Positions 1 to 7,944 of a stretch of DNA of 35,509 nt are shown here, piece after piece. The position numbers and the translations under genes were made by a program. How positions within the stretch are numbered: the stretch's first letter is position 1; every line of letters starts with the position of its first letter. The DNA is from Candidatus Margulisiibacteriota bacterium (lineage in GTDB: Bacteria > Margulisbacteria > Marinamargulisbacteria > SXXA01 > SICP01), in the NCBI GenBank assembly GCA_009691415.1, contig SICP01000015.1, forward strand, positions 1 to 35,509. Reading direction: 5' to 3'. The notes beneath the pieces are model-generated. The model was not told where the DNA came from. It was given only the letters and a program-made list of their open reading frames with translations, and made no database searches.

Positions 1-126
1 AGTTTTTGGAAGGGTCTTATGCCACGAGTGGCCTCAGTTGGAGTGGGATTCATGGTATCAATCACGGTTTATAGTGAAGTCAAGAAATTTGTAACCAACA
101 TGGATAATAAAAGCAGCAAAGCATAA
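1..126 (+). CDS. C-terminal end of a mitochondrial carrier family (MCF/SLC25)-like protein, truncated by window start
   Basis: Frame 1 reads SFWKGLMPRVASVGVGFMVSITVYSEVKKFVTNMDNKSSKA*. This resembles the last MCF repeat (F-[WY]-K-G-x-x-P-R-...-Y-[ED]-x-x-K-K). Confidence 0.5.
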   Translation, partial: SFWKGLMPRVASVGVGFMVSITVYSEVKKFVTNMDNKSSKA

Positions 127-639
127 CCCCCACTAACCACAGCAGAAAAAGGAGCACACTCATCAGGATTAGGAAGATTAGTTTCACTAGCAAAACAACC
201 CCAAACATTACGATTAGCTTCTGCAGCAAGAGCACTAAGTGAATTACACATACACACAGCACAAAAAAAGCATGCTCCTCAACTAACAAATAGCACACGA
301 ACACACGTTACTAATCCCTGGGATTACACTCCCGGAAATAGTTCTTCAGACCCCACCACTACATCACGGCAAAAAGTTCAAGAAATTGCTGCTGTAGTTG
401 CAAACGAAAGCTCTACAGACGCCCCACTTAAGCTGCGTTACAACACCGGAAAAAGTTCTACAGACCCCTTAATGAACCCCTATAATCAACAAAGACGTTA
501 CCTGCATACACCTCCCTCCGAAGGACCAAGCGAGCCAAACAAAGAACACACCAAAAAATTCGTTTACGACATCGCCAGGAACCCCCATCCCAGCAAATAC
601 ACTTGATCGCTGCGCATACCATTTTAGACTTAACCCAAA

Positions 640-1358
640 CTTCATGTCGTATTCGGAGATTCCGGATTAGGGGGACTCATTTTTGCGATACAACAAATAA
701 CAAGCATTAAAGAACCCCTATTAAAAATAATGTAAGAATATGATTTAGAAAAATAATCACTCAACATATTGGAGAAACACTTTACAAAAAGGGCGCAATT
801 AAAACCAACTCAAAAACAAGAGATCAAGAAATACACATTATGGTTTTAGCAACACCTTTCGTAATAAACAAAAGCAAAATTTATAATCAGAAATTACACG
901 AAATTCATCAAGAAAAATATCCCGCGGGAACCCCAAAATTAGTACTTCATGAAATTGGCTCAGAAAACTGGGTAAATAACATAGAAACAGGTGTGGACAC
1001 CAACGAACAACATAGAGATGTCAAAAATGTCATGGATACCTATATGGCCAGCATCCCAAAAGAACAAAGAGAAATAATTTCAGCCGTAAGTCTATACTGT
1101 ACACATTTTCCATTTTATACCGTTCAAATTCGTGATGCACTTACAAGTCACTCCCCTCACTTCCAAGATATCCCTTATGTAGAACAAGGCAAAATATTTG
1201 GGGATAAACTATTACAAGACATTACAAGTGAAATTACAGCCGGCCATATAAAACCAAGAAGAATCCCTCTCACAAGAGAAGCGGCTACCAAACGATTCGA
1301 TGGAAAAATACAATCTCTAAGCACACGCGATAATCGGAAAGAAACGAACGCAGCATAG
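640..1358 (+). pseudogene. Decayed paralogue of the glutamate racemase-like protein encoded at 1479..2549
   Basis: Frame 1 from 643 reads HVVFGDSGLGGLIFAIQQI...LLKIM*EYDLEK*. Frame 3 then reads ITQHIGETLYKKGAIKTNSKTRDQEIHIMVLATP...NIETGVDT...LYCTHFPFY...VEQGKIF, collinear with the intact neighbour but lacking the middle segment and frameshifted. Confidence 0.85.
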
Positions 1359-1419
1359 GTAACCTTGGGACTTACAAATGCAGTGAAAGAATTAAGTTTA
1401 TATCCTATCGAAATAGACC

Positions 1420-1456
1420 AAAAAAAGCCTGAGCAAATCACTACTCAGGCTCCTTT
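1420..1456 (-). terminator. Rho-independent terminator of the racemase-like gene
   Basis: Perfect 8-bp inverted repeat AGCCTGAG (1426-1433) / CTCAGGCT (1444-1451), followed by a T-run on the minus strand. Confidence 0.85.
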
Positions 1457-1478
1457 CAAAAAACCAGATTTAAGTAAG

Positions 1479-2549
1479 CTATTGAAGCTGCTTAATCTTT
1501 GCTGGAGACACAACCAACACATCCAACAATTCTGGCGCAACAATCTTAGCCACACCTTTTACCTCTTCCAAGTTATCCCCCGTTATATGCGAGAATATTT
1601 GGGGATGCTTAATTGTCTTTACATCCAACACGTCTTTTCTCTTCTCATATTTTCCAGCCTTCAAATCAGACAAAATACCGTCCTTAATCTTAGCTGCAAA
1701 GATTTTACCCTGAGATACAACAGCAACAGAACCCACTACTCCATGATGCGTCATATACGATAAAATCTGATGCTTAAAATAAGGATAATGAGTACAAAAT
1801 AGGCCAACAGCCGTCACCGACGTTGCCCCTGGTTGCGCCAAGAATACAGACATGTCAGATTCTAAATCAGCTTGTTTAATATCCGTAGACACCCCATGCT
1901 CGATATTATAAACCCAGGTTTTAGGCCCATAAAAAAACGTCTTTAACGCCACACCTTCTTTACCAAAACGATCCGCATGAATCGCCGCTAACGCCGCTTG
2001 ATAACGACCACTTTTTACTGTCGCAGGCGTTGCTAAAACACCCATCGAAATTTCTTTTTGGCCGTCTTTATTGGTTACTACTTTAGCTTTACGATAGAGG
2101 GCCTCTGCACTTTTCTTAATAATCGCTGTTACTGGAGTATTGGGATACAATTTTTTAAAGTAGGCATCCATCTCATCATCTACAACAGTGGATGCTGTAT
2201 TACAAGCAATCACCACCTGATTAGACGTTACATCTTTATTTAAAAAATTCACAAAATCACGTGTTAAAACAGAAATTTCCGCAGGCTTTTTCTGACCATA
2301 AGGCGCATTCTTCGTATCCCCTACATGCTGGAATACAAACTTCACCTGATACTTAGATTCAATCTGAAGCAAAAAAGGCAACAAATCCCGATATGCATCC
2401 ATTGCGAAAATTAAACCGCCCACACCAGAATCACCAAACCCTAGCACATACGGTTTATCAACTTTAGACTCCACCGCACCCAAGGACCCACCAAAAAACA
2501 AAACCCCTACCATCAAACCCAATAACCATCTCTTCCAAACGTGATTCAT
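1479..2549 (-). CDS. Glutamate/aspartate racemase family protein with N-terminal signal peptide
   Basis: Start chosen at MNHVWKRWLLGLMVGVLFFGGSLGA with an AGGAG SD upstream. MurI motifs present: FGDSGVGG, GDTKNAPYG, IACNTAS, CTHYP. Confidence 0.85.
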   Translation of the reverse strand: MNHVWKRWLLGLMVGVLFFGGSLGAVESKVDKPYVLGFGDSGVGGLIFAMDAYRDLLPFLLQIESKYQVKFVFQHVGDTKNAPYGQKKPAEISVLTRDFVNFLNKDVTSNQVVIACNTASTVVDDEMDAYFKKLYPNTPVTAIIKKSAEALYRKAKVVTNKDGQKEISMGVLATPATVKSGRYQAALAAIHADRFGKEGVALKTFFYGPKTWVYNIEHGVSTDIKQADLESDMSVFLAQPGATSVTAVGLFCTHYPYFKHQILSYMTHHGVVGSVAVVSQGKIFAAKIKDGILSDLKAGKYEKRKDVLDVKTIKHPQIFSHITGDNLEEVKGVAKIVAPELLDVLVVSPAKIKQLQ

Positions 2550-2559
2550 CCTGATCTCC

Positions 2560-4086
2560 TTATTTTTCATTACATTCTCTAACAAAAATTTCAGAGACCT
2601 CTTGTGCACAAGACGCGCCCTGCCCCTTCATAAAAAACAACTGAGTCCTACGTCTCATAAAATCTTCAGGCTGCATAGCAAATTCGTACCGAATCGCATA
2701 AACCACTTCACCTTTCAAATACGTCGTTCCCACTAAATACTCGCAATTGTCTGAACGTTCTGTCAAGGTTAATAGAACATCCCGATACGCACTCCCATAT
2801 CTCGAAATCACATACTCATAAATGTCTTTAGACACCGAATACATTATCGAATCTTCTTCATAATTCGCCTCAATCTGATCCCCACCAAACAACGGCAACT
2901 CCCGAGTCAATGATCGAAAAGACCGATGCGAAAGCTTGGCATGAACCTTCGCCGCAACCGCCTCAGAAACAGCACGATACGTTGTAAATTTCCCCCCCAT
3001 AACCGATAAAAAATTGCGACGATTCCAACTCAATTTGTGCTCCCGAGACACCGCGCCAATAACCCCTTTTTTTTGTCTTAACAACGGACGAATCCCAGCA
3101 AAAGAACTCACCACATCCTCCGGCGTCAAATGGCTATCAGGAAATTCTAGACCCGCTTCTCGAATCAAATATTCTATATCTTCTGGTTCTACAGCCACAG
3201 AATCAATAGGGCCTTTATAATCTGTATCCGTAGTCCCAATCATCGACTGATCTCCCCAGGGCAAAACAAAAAACATACGGCCATCAGACTGACTCATCAC
3301 CAAAACCGCATGATCTTGCGTCAATTTCCGTGTAATAATATGCACCCCTTTACTGGGATGCAACATTTTTTCAGTATTAGGATTAAGCAACCCCAAAACA
3401 ACATCCGACCAAGGCCCTGTTGCATTTACAAAATACTTTGCTTTAAGAGTGGCTTCTTCACCAGAAAAAACGTCTCGAACCTGTACAGACTCAACCCTAC
3501 GTTTATCTGCACTAACCCCCGTCACAGACGTATAATTTAAAATAGTCGCGCCAAATTCCTGCGCCTGCAATGCCGTTTCTAAGCAAACACGGGCATCATC
3601 CATTTGTGCATCTACATAAATAGCTGCACCTAAAAGCCCACTCCGAAGAATCCCCGGCTCCCTCCGGATGGCTTCTTCCGAAGAAATCCAGCACGAATCA
3701 CCCAAACGATGACGACCAGACAATCGATCATATAACCACACACCCACACGCACCATCCAAACAGGACGAGAACTCGTCTTATAAACCGGCACCAAAAACG
3801 CCAATTTTCTAACCAAATGCGGCGCATTTTTGAGCAAATAATACCGCTCCCGACACGCCTCCCAAACCAATCCAAAAGCACCCTGCTCCAAATACCGAAG
3901 ACCCCCATGCACCAACTTAGAAGATGCACTACTAGTTCCGCCTCCGATATCCCCCTTCTCCACAAGAAGGACAGAATGTCCACGCAATGCCAACTCACGA
4001 GCAATACCAACGCCATTAATCCCACCGCCCAAAACAATGACGTCATAGATGGTAACAGAAACGCGTGATAAAGCAGGACGAAGCAT
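2560..4086 (-). CDS. glpD: Aerobic glycerol-3-phosphate dehydrogenase
   Basis: FAD-binding YDVIVLGGGINGVGIARELALRGHSVLLVEKGDIGGGTSSASSKLVHGGLRYLE and downstream GlpD-like motifs. Confidence 0.95.
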   Translation of the reverse strand: MLRPALSRVSVTIYDVIVLGGGINGVGIARELALRGHSVLLVEKGDIGGGTSSASSKLVHGGLRYLEQGAFGLVWEACRERYYLLKNAPHLVRKLAFLVPVYKTSSRPVWMVRVGVWLYDRLSGRHRLGDSCWISSEEAIRREPGILRSGLLGAAIYVDAQMDDARVCLETALQAQEFGATILNYTSVTGVSADKRRVESVQVRDVFSGEEATLKAKYFVNATGPWSDVVLGLLNPNTEKMLHPSKGVHIITRKLTQDHAVLVMSQSDGRMFFVLPWGDQSMIGTTDTDYKGPIDSVAVEPEDIEYLIREAGLEFPDSHLTPEDVVSSFAGIRPLLRQKKGVIGAVSREHKLSWNRRNFLSVMGGKFTTYRAVSEAVAAKVHAKLSHRSFRSLTRELPLFGGDQIEANYEEDSIMYSVSKDIYEYVISRYGSAYRDVLLTLTERSDNCEYLVGTTYLKGEVVYAIRYEFAMQPEDFMRRRTQLFFMKGQGASCAQEVSEIFVRECNEK

Positions 4087-4126
4087 ACATAAACTCTACC
4101 ATAATCCATAACAACCTCCCAAAGGA

Positions 4127-4351
4127 CTAGTTATCTCGTGCAACAAACACATCCTCAAACCGATATCTATGTTGAAGCGCCTCCAAAATTCTTCGTGCCA
4201 TCGTCTTGGACATCGTATACACCGGATTATCCGATTGAATCCGAGACAAATAACTCTGACTCGTCCCCACCTCCCGAGCAATTGCAGACAACGTATATAA
4301 TTCTTTATCCAAAACAGCCTGAAACTTTTGTCGATTGATTTTAATCTTCAT
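4127..4351 (-). CDS. Small XRE/Cro-like HTH regulator
   Basis: HTH pattern LYTLSAIAREVGTSQSYLSRIQSDN; divergent from a second XRE gene. Confidence 0.7.
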   Translation of the reverse strand: MKIKINRQKFQAVLDKELYTLSAIAREVGTSQSYLSRIQSDNPVYTMSKTMARRILEALQHRYRFEDVFVARDN

Positions 4352-4431
4352 ACACACCCCCATTAATTAAATAATTCTAAATTTATCATTTTAAAACAAT
4401 CATTTCAATATTTGATTTTCGGAAATTACTC

Positions 4432-4454
4432 TATAATGCATGATAAATGCATGA
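4432..4454 (+). promoter_or_regulatory. Consensus -10 box and 9-bp direct repeats at the cI-like start
   Basis: TATAAT at 4432-4437. AATGCATGA at 4435-4443 is repeated at 4446-4454 (11-bp period). Confidence 0.5.
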
Positions 4455-5013
4455 AGAAAAAAATTTAGGTACGTTTTTGCGCAAAAAAAGAGCCGAAAAA
4501 AACTGGGCCGTCTATAAACTCCACAAACACTCTGGCGTCTCCACCACCTACATCAACCAAATCGAAGCCCACACCCGGCAAAAACCATCTGTCCCCATCA
4601 TCAAAAAACTAGCCACCGCACTCGACGTCCCTTACGAAACCTTTATGGTTCTAGCAGGCTACATCACCCCAGATCACGTCGCAGAACAACAACCAACCTA
4701 CACAGCAGAGCCCAATACCATTCCCATTCTTCCCATCACTCACACAAAACGCACCCTACCCTACCCCAAAAGCAAAACCCATCTCACCATTCCCGGGCCC
4801 TCACACCCCAGCCACTACGCCATTCTCTACACCGGAAAAGTCGCAGAACCATACAAAAACCCCACCTACATCGTCATCAACCCCGACCTCTCCCACAAAA
4901 AAGACGACCTCGTCGTCATCATCAAAAATGAAACCGCGCTCATAACCGTCAGCAAAACCGTCAAAAATGAAGTTGTTTTAGGAAAAATCGTTTGGATGTT
5001 GTGTGCGTTTTAA
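4447..5013 (+). CDS. XRE-family cI-like repressor with degenerate S24-like C-terminus
   Basis: N-terminal HTH FLRKKRAEKNWAVYKLHKHSGVSTTYINQIEAHTRQKPSVPIIKKLATALDVPYE. The C-terminal beta-rich region lacks a recognisable catalytic SMxP. Confidence 0.75.
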   Translation: MHEEKNLGTFLRKKRAEKNWAVYKLHKHSGVSTTYINQIEAHTRQKPSVPIIKKLATALDVPYETFMVLAGYITPDHVAEQQPTYTAEPNTIPILPITHTKRTLPYPKSKTHLTIPGPSHPSHYAILYTGKVAEPYKNPTYIVINPDLSHKKDDLVVIIKNETALITVSKTVKNEVVLGKIVWMLCAF

Positions 5014-5726
5014 GAACCTAACTCCGATACCAACTCATTAGCCCGCTGCAAAGACGCAAATGTCCCTGCGTCCGTCCACCACCCTGTTAACACATCAAAC
5101 TGACACGTCCCCGCCTGTACATATGCATTATTCACATCCGTCACTTCCAATTCGCCTCGTCCAGAAGGCACACAATTCTCCACAAATTCAAAAGCAGCCT
5201 CATCATAAAAATAAATGCCAGTCACAGCAAAAGAAGATTTGGGCGCTTTAGGTTTTTCTTCAATACTTACAATACGATCCCCAAAAATTTCGGCAACCCC
5301 AAATCGCTGTGGATCAAATACTTCAGTTAATAATAAGCGACATCCAGACGGCTGTGATTCAAAAGTATTTACATAAGAAACCAGTGAATCTTGAAAAATA
5401 TTATCGCCTAAAATCACCACAAATTTTTCATGCCCACAAAACGATTTTGCCAGCCCAAGTGCTTGCGCAATACCACCCGCTTCATCCTGCACGCGATATG
5501 TAAACGCACATCCAAATTCTTTACCCGATCCTAACGACCGTACAATGTCTCCCATGTGCTCTACGCCTGTCACAATCAAAATATCCGTAATCCCCGCCTC
5601 AACCAATTTTTCTACCGAATGAAACAACATCGGTTTCTGACCAATCGGTAATAAATGTTTATTCGTTATTTTTGTTAATGGATACAAACGAGAGCCCGTC
5701 CCGCCCGCAAGAATTAGTCCTTTCAT
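5010..5726 (-). CDS. rfbA: Glucose-1-phosphate thymidylyltransferase
   Basis: MKGLILAGGTGSRLYPLTKITNKHLLPIGQKPM nucleotidyltransferase signature; start overlaps rfbB stop (ATGA). Confidence 0.9.
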   Translation of the reverse strand: MKGLILAGGTGSRLYPLTKITNKHLLPIGQKPMLFHSVEKLVEAGITDILIVTGVEHMGDIVRSLGSGKEFGCAFTYRVQDEAGGIAQALGLAKSFCGHEKFVVILGDNIFQDSLVSYVNTFESQPSGCRLLLTEVFDPQRFGVAEIFGDRIVSIEEKPKAPKSSFAVTGIYFYDEAAFEFVENCVPSGRGELEVTDVNNAYVQAGTCQFDVLTGWWTDAGTFASLQRANELVSELGS

Positions 5727-6676
5727 GTTGTCATCCTTTTTAGGTACCAAGCGATAGTCAGATCCAAACCCGTTTCAAAATCTACTTCCGGCTCCCAACC
5801 TAATTCACTCTGAATTTTATCAATGCCCATCGCATACCGAAAATCATGTCCCAACCGATCTTCTACAAACGTAATCAACGCCTCTGGTTTCTCCAGTCGT
5901 TTTAAAATGTGCTTCACAATATCAAGGTTCGCCAATTCGCAACGTCCTCCAATATTATAAACTTCTCCAACTCGGCCTTTTAGACGCACCGTATCAACCC
6001 CACGACAATGATCCTCGACATAGATCCAATCCCGAATATTCACGCCCGTTCCATATACAGGTAAAGGCTTGTCATGAAACGCATGATGAATCATAAGTGG
6101 AATAAGTTTTTCAGGAAATTGACGAGGCCCATAATTATTCGAACACCGGGTCGTTACACACGGCAACCCATGCGTATGCACATAAGAACGTACCAACAAA
6201 TCAGAGCCCGCTTTTGATGCAGAATACGGACTGTTCGGCGCAAGCGGCGTTTCTTCGGTAAACACCCCTTCCACCCCTAAAGAACCATATACTTCATCTG
6301 TCGACACATGAACAAACTTAGAAACAGAAAACTGCCGAGCACACTCCAATAAAGATTGCGTCCCCAATACGTTAGAGATCACAAAAGAACGCCCATCCAA
6401 AATACTGCGATCAACATGTGACTCTGCCGCAAAATGAACTATTTCATCTATTTTGTATAAAGAAAAAACATGTTTAAGCCTATCAAACTCTTCTAATCTG
6501 ACATGATGAAAATGATATCGAGATAAATTTTTAAAAACATCCAACTGAGACACGTCTGCTGCATACGTCAATGCATCTACATTCACAACCTGAATATCAT
6601 CATAAGCATTAAAAAGATGATGAATATATGTCGCCCCGATAAATCCAGCGCCCCCAGTTACTAGAATAGTTTTCAT
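5723..6676 (-). CDS. rfbB: dTDP-glucose 4,6-dehydratase
   Basis: Rossmann MKTILVTGGAGFIGATYIHHL; YSASKAGSDLLVRSY; HFAAESHVDRSI. Confidence 0.95.
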   Translation of the reverse strand: MKTILVTGGAGFIGATYIHHLFNAYDDIQVVNVDALTYAADVSQLDVFKNLSRYHFHHVRLEEFDRLKHVFSLYKIDEIVHFAAESHVDRSILDGRSFVISNVLGTQSLLECARQFSVSKFVHVSTDEVYGSLGVEGVFTEETPLAPNSPYSASKAGSDLLVRSYVHTHGLPCVTTRCSNNYGPRQFPEKLIPLMIHHAFHDKPLPVYGTGVNIRDWIYVEDHCRGVDTVRLKGRVGEVYNIGGRCELANLDIVKHILKRLEKPEALITFVEDRLGHDFRYAMGIDKIQSELGWEPEVDFETGLDLTIAWYLKRMTT

Positions 6677-6780
6677 ACCCCTCATAGTAACAAAAACACA
6701 CTCATTTTGAAACCTAATTGACACGCAACTCGACGACTGTTACGATTCTTCAAATTACTTTTTTTTCACAGGAGACCTAC

Positions 6781-7944
6781 ATGAATTCCGACACAACAAG
6801 ACGATTCAAACGAGCATATGGCTTGGATGAAATTGCCCTTGTCCCGTCAGATCGCACACTCGATCTTGATATGGTTGACATCAGTACAACCATCGCGGGC
6901 ATCACAATGAAAGCCCCCATTTTCGGATCAGCAATGGACTCCGTAATCAGCCCCAAAACTGCAGGCCTCATCGGAAAACACGGTGCTGTCGGAATCCTCA
7001 ATCTCGAAGGCGTTCAAACACGATACGAAAATCCAGATGAAGTACTCAAAAAAATTGCCTCCATCGGCAAAGCCAATTACGTCCAACTCATGCAATCCAT
7101 CTATCAAGAAAACGACATCCAAGACGAACTCGTCATCAAACGTATCAAAGAAATCAAAGAACAAGGCGTTCCCGTTGTTGTCTCTTCAACACCCCAACGC
7201 GCTGCACACCTAGGCCCCCTCGCTGTAAAAGCAGGTGCCGATGCCTTCCTTGTTCAATCCACAGTCGTCTCCATTAATTTCGAGTCTAAAACCAACAAAA
7301 ACATTTTAAATCTTGCTGATTTTTGCAAGTCCATGCCAATACCAGTCATGGTAGGAAACTCGACCACAACATCCGTCACACTTGATTTGATGAGAACAGG
7401 CGTACAGGCTGTCTTCATCGGTATCGGCCCTGGTGCAGCATGTACAACACGCGGCGTACTAGGAATCGGCGTCCCCATGGCAACCGCCATTTTGGATGCA
7501 GCCGAAGCCAGAGATCAATATAAAAAAGAAAGCGGAAAATATATCCCCATCGTTGCAGACGGGGGCATCGTAACTTCTGGCGATATCTGCAAATCACTTG
7601 CATGTGGTGCAGACGCCGTGATGATCGGATCCCCTTTTGCAAAAGCAAAAGAAGCTCCAGGCCAAGGATTCCACTGGGGAATGGCAACACCAAATGCACT
7701 TCTACCTAGAGGTGCGAGAATCGAAGTGGGACAAATCGCTTCCATCAAAGAAATTCTAAACGGTCCATCTAACACCGATGATGGATCTCAAAATCTCATC
7801 GGTGCCATACAAACCGCACTCGCAACAGTCGGTGCACAAACCATACAAGAAATGCATCATATTCAAGTCGTCGTAGCACCTTCACTCTTAACAGAAGGTA
7901 AGATTTACCAGAAAGCCCAGCAGTTGGGGATGTACAAGAAATGA
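6781..7944 (+). CDS. guaB3: GuaB3-type IMP dehydrogenase family protein (no CBS domains)
   Basis: GPGAACTTRGVLGIGVPMATAI catalytic loop, IVADGGIVTSGDICKSLACGADAVMIGSPFA; AGGAG SD upstream. Confidence 0.85.
   Translation: MNSDTTRRFKRAYGLDEIALVPSDRTLDLDMVDISTTIAGITMKAPIFGSAMDSVISPKTAGLIGKHGAVGILNLEGVQTRYENPDEVLKKIASIGKANYVQLMQSIYQENDIQDELVIKRIKEIKEQGVPVVVSSTPQRAAHLGPLAVKAGADAFLVQSTVVSINFESKTNKNILNLADFCKSMPIPVMVGNSTTTSVTLDLMRTGVQAVFIGIGPGAACTTRGVLGIGVPMATAILDAAEARDQYKKESGKYIPIVADGGIVTSGDICKSLACGADAVMIGSPFAKAKEAPGQGFHWGMATPNALLPRGARIEVGQIASIKEILNGPSNTDDGSQNLIGAIQTALATVGAQTIQEMHHIQVVVAPSLLTEGKIYQKAQQLGMYKK

Noticed and set aside
69-304. Minus-strand ORFs 69..257 and 80..304 (hydrophobic)
   Set aside because: Antisense to a longer plus-strand open frame; the Leu/Val/Cys-rich translation is expected from the complement of A+C-rich DNA.
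1365-1763. Plus-strand 132-aa ORF after the pseudogene
   Set aside because: Covers the terminator and runs antisense through the racemase gene; no family resemblance.
3630-4109. Minus-strand 159-aa ORF with Trp/Cys/Leu-rich sequence
   Set aside because: Alternative frame within glpD; composition is typical of an out-of-frame translation of G/T-rich coding DNA.
4127-5013. Prophage remnant interpretation for the XRE pair
   Set aside because: No integrase, structural or lysis genes in the vicinity; only the regulatory pair is supported.
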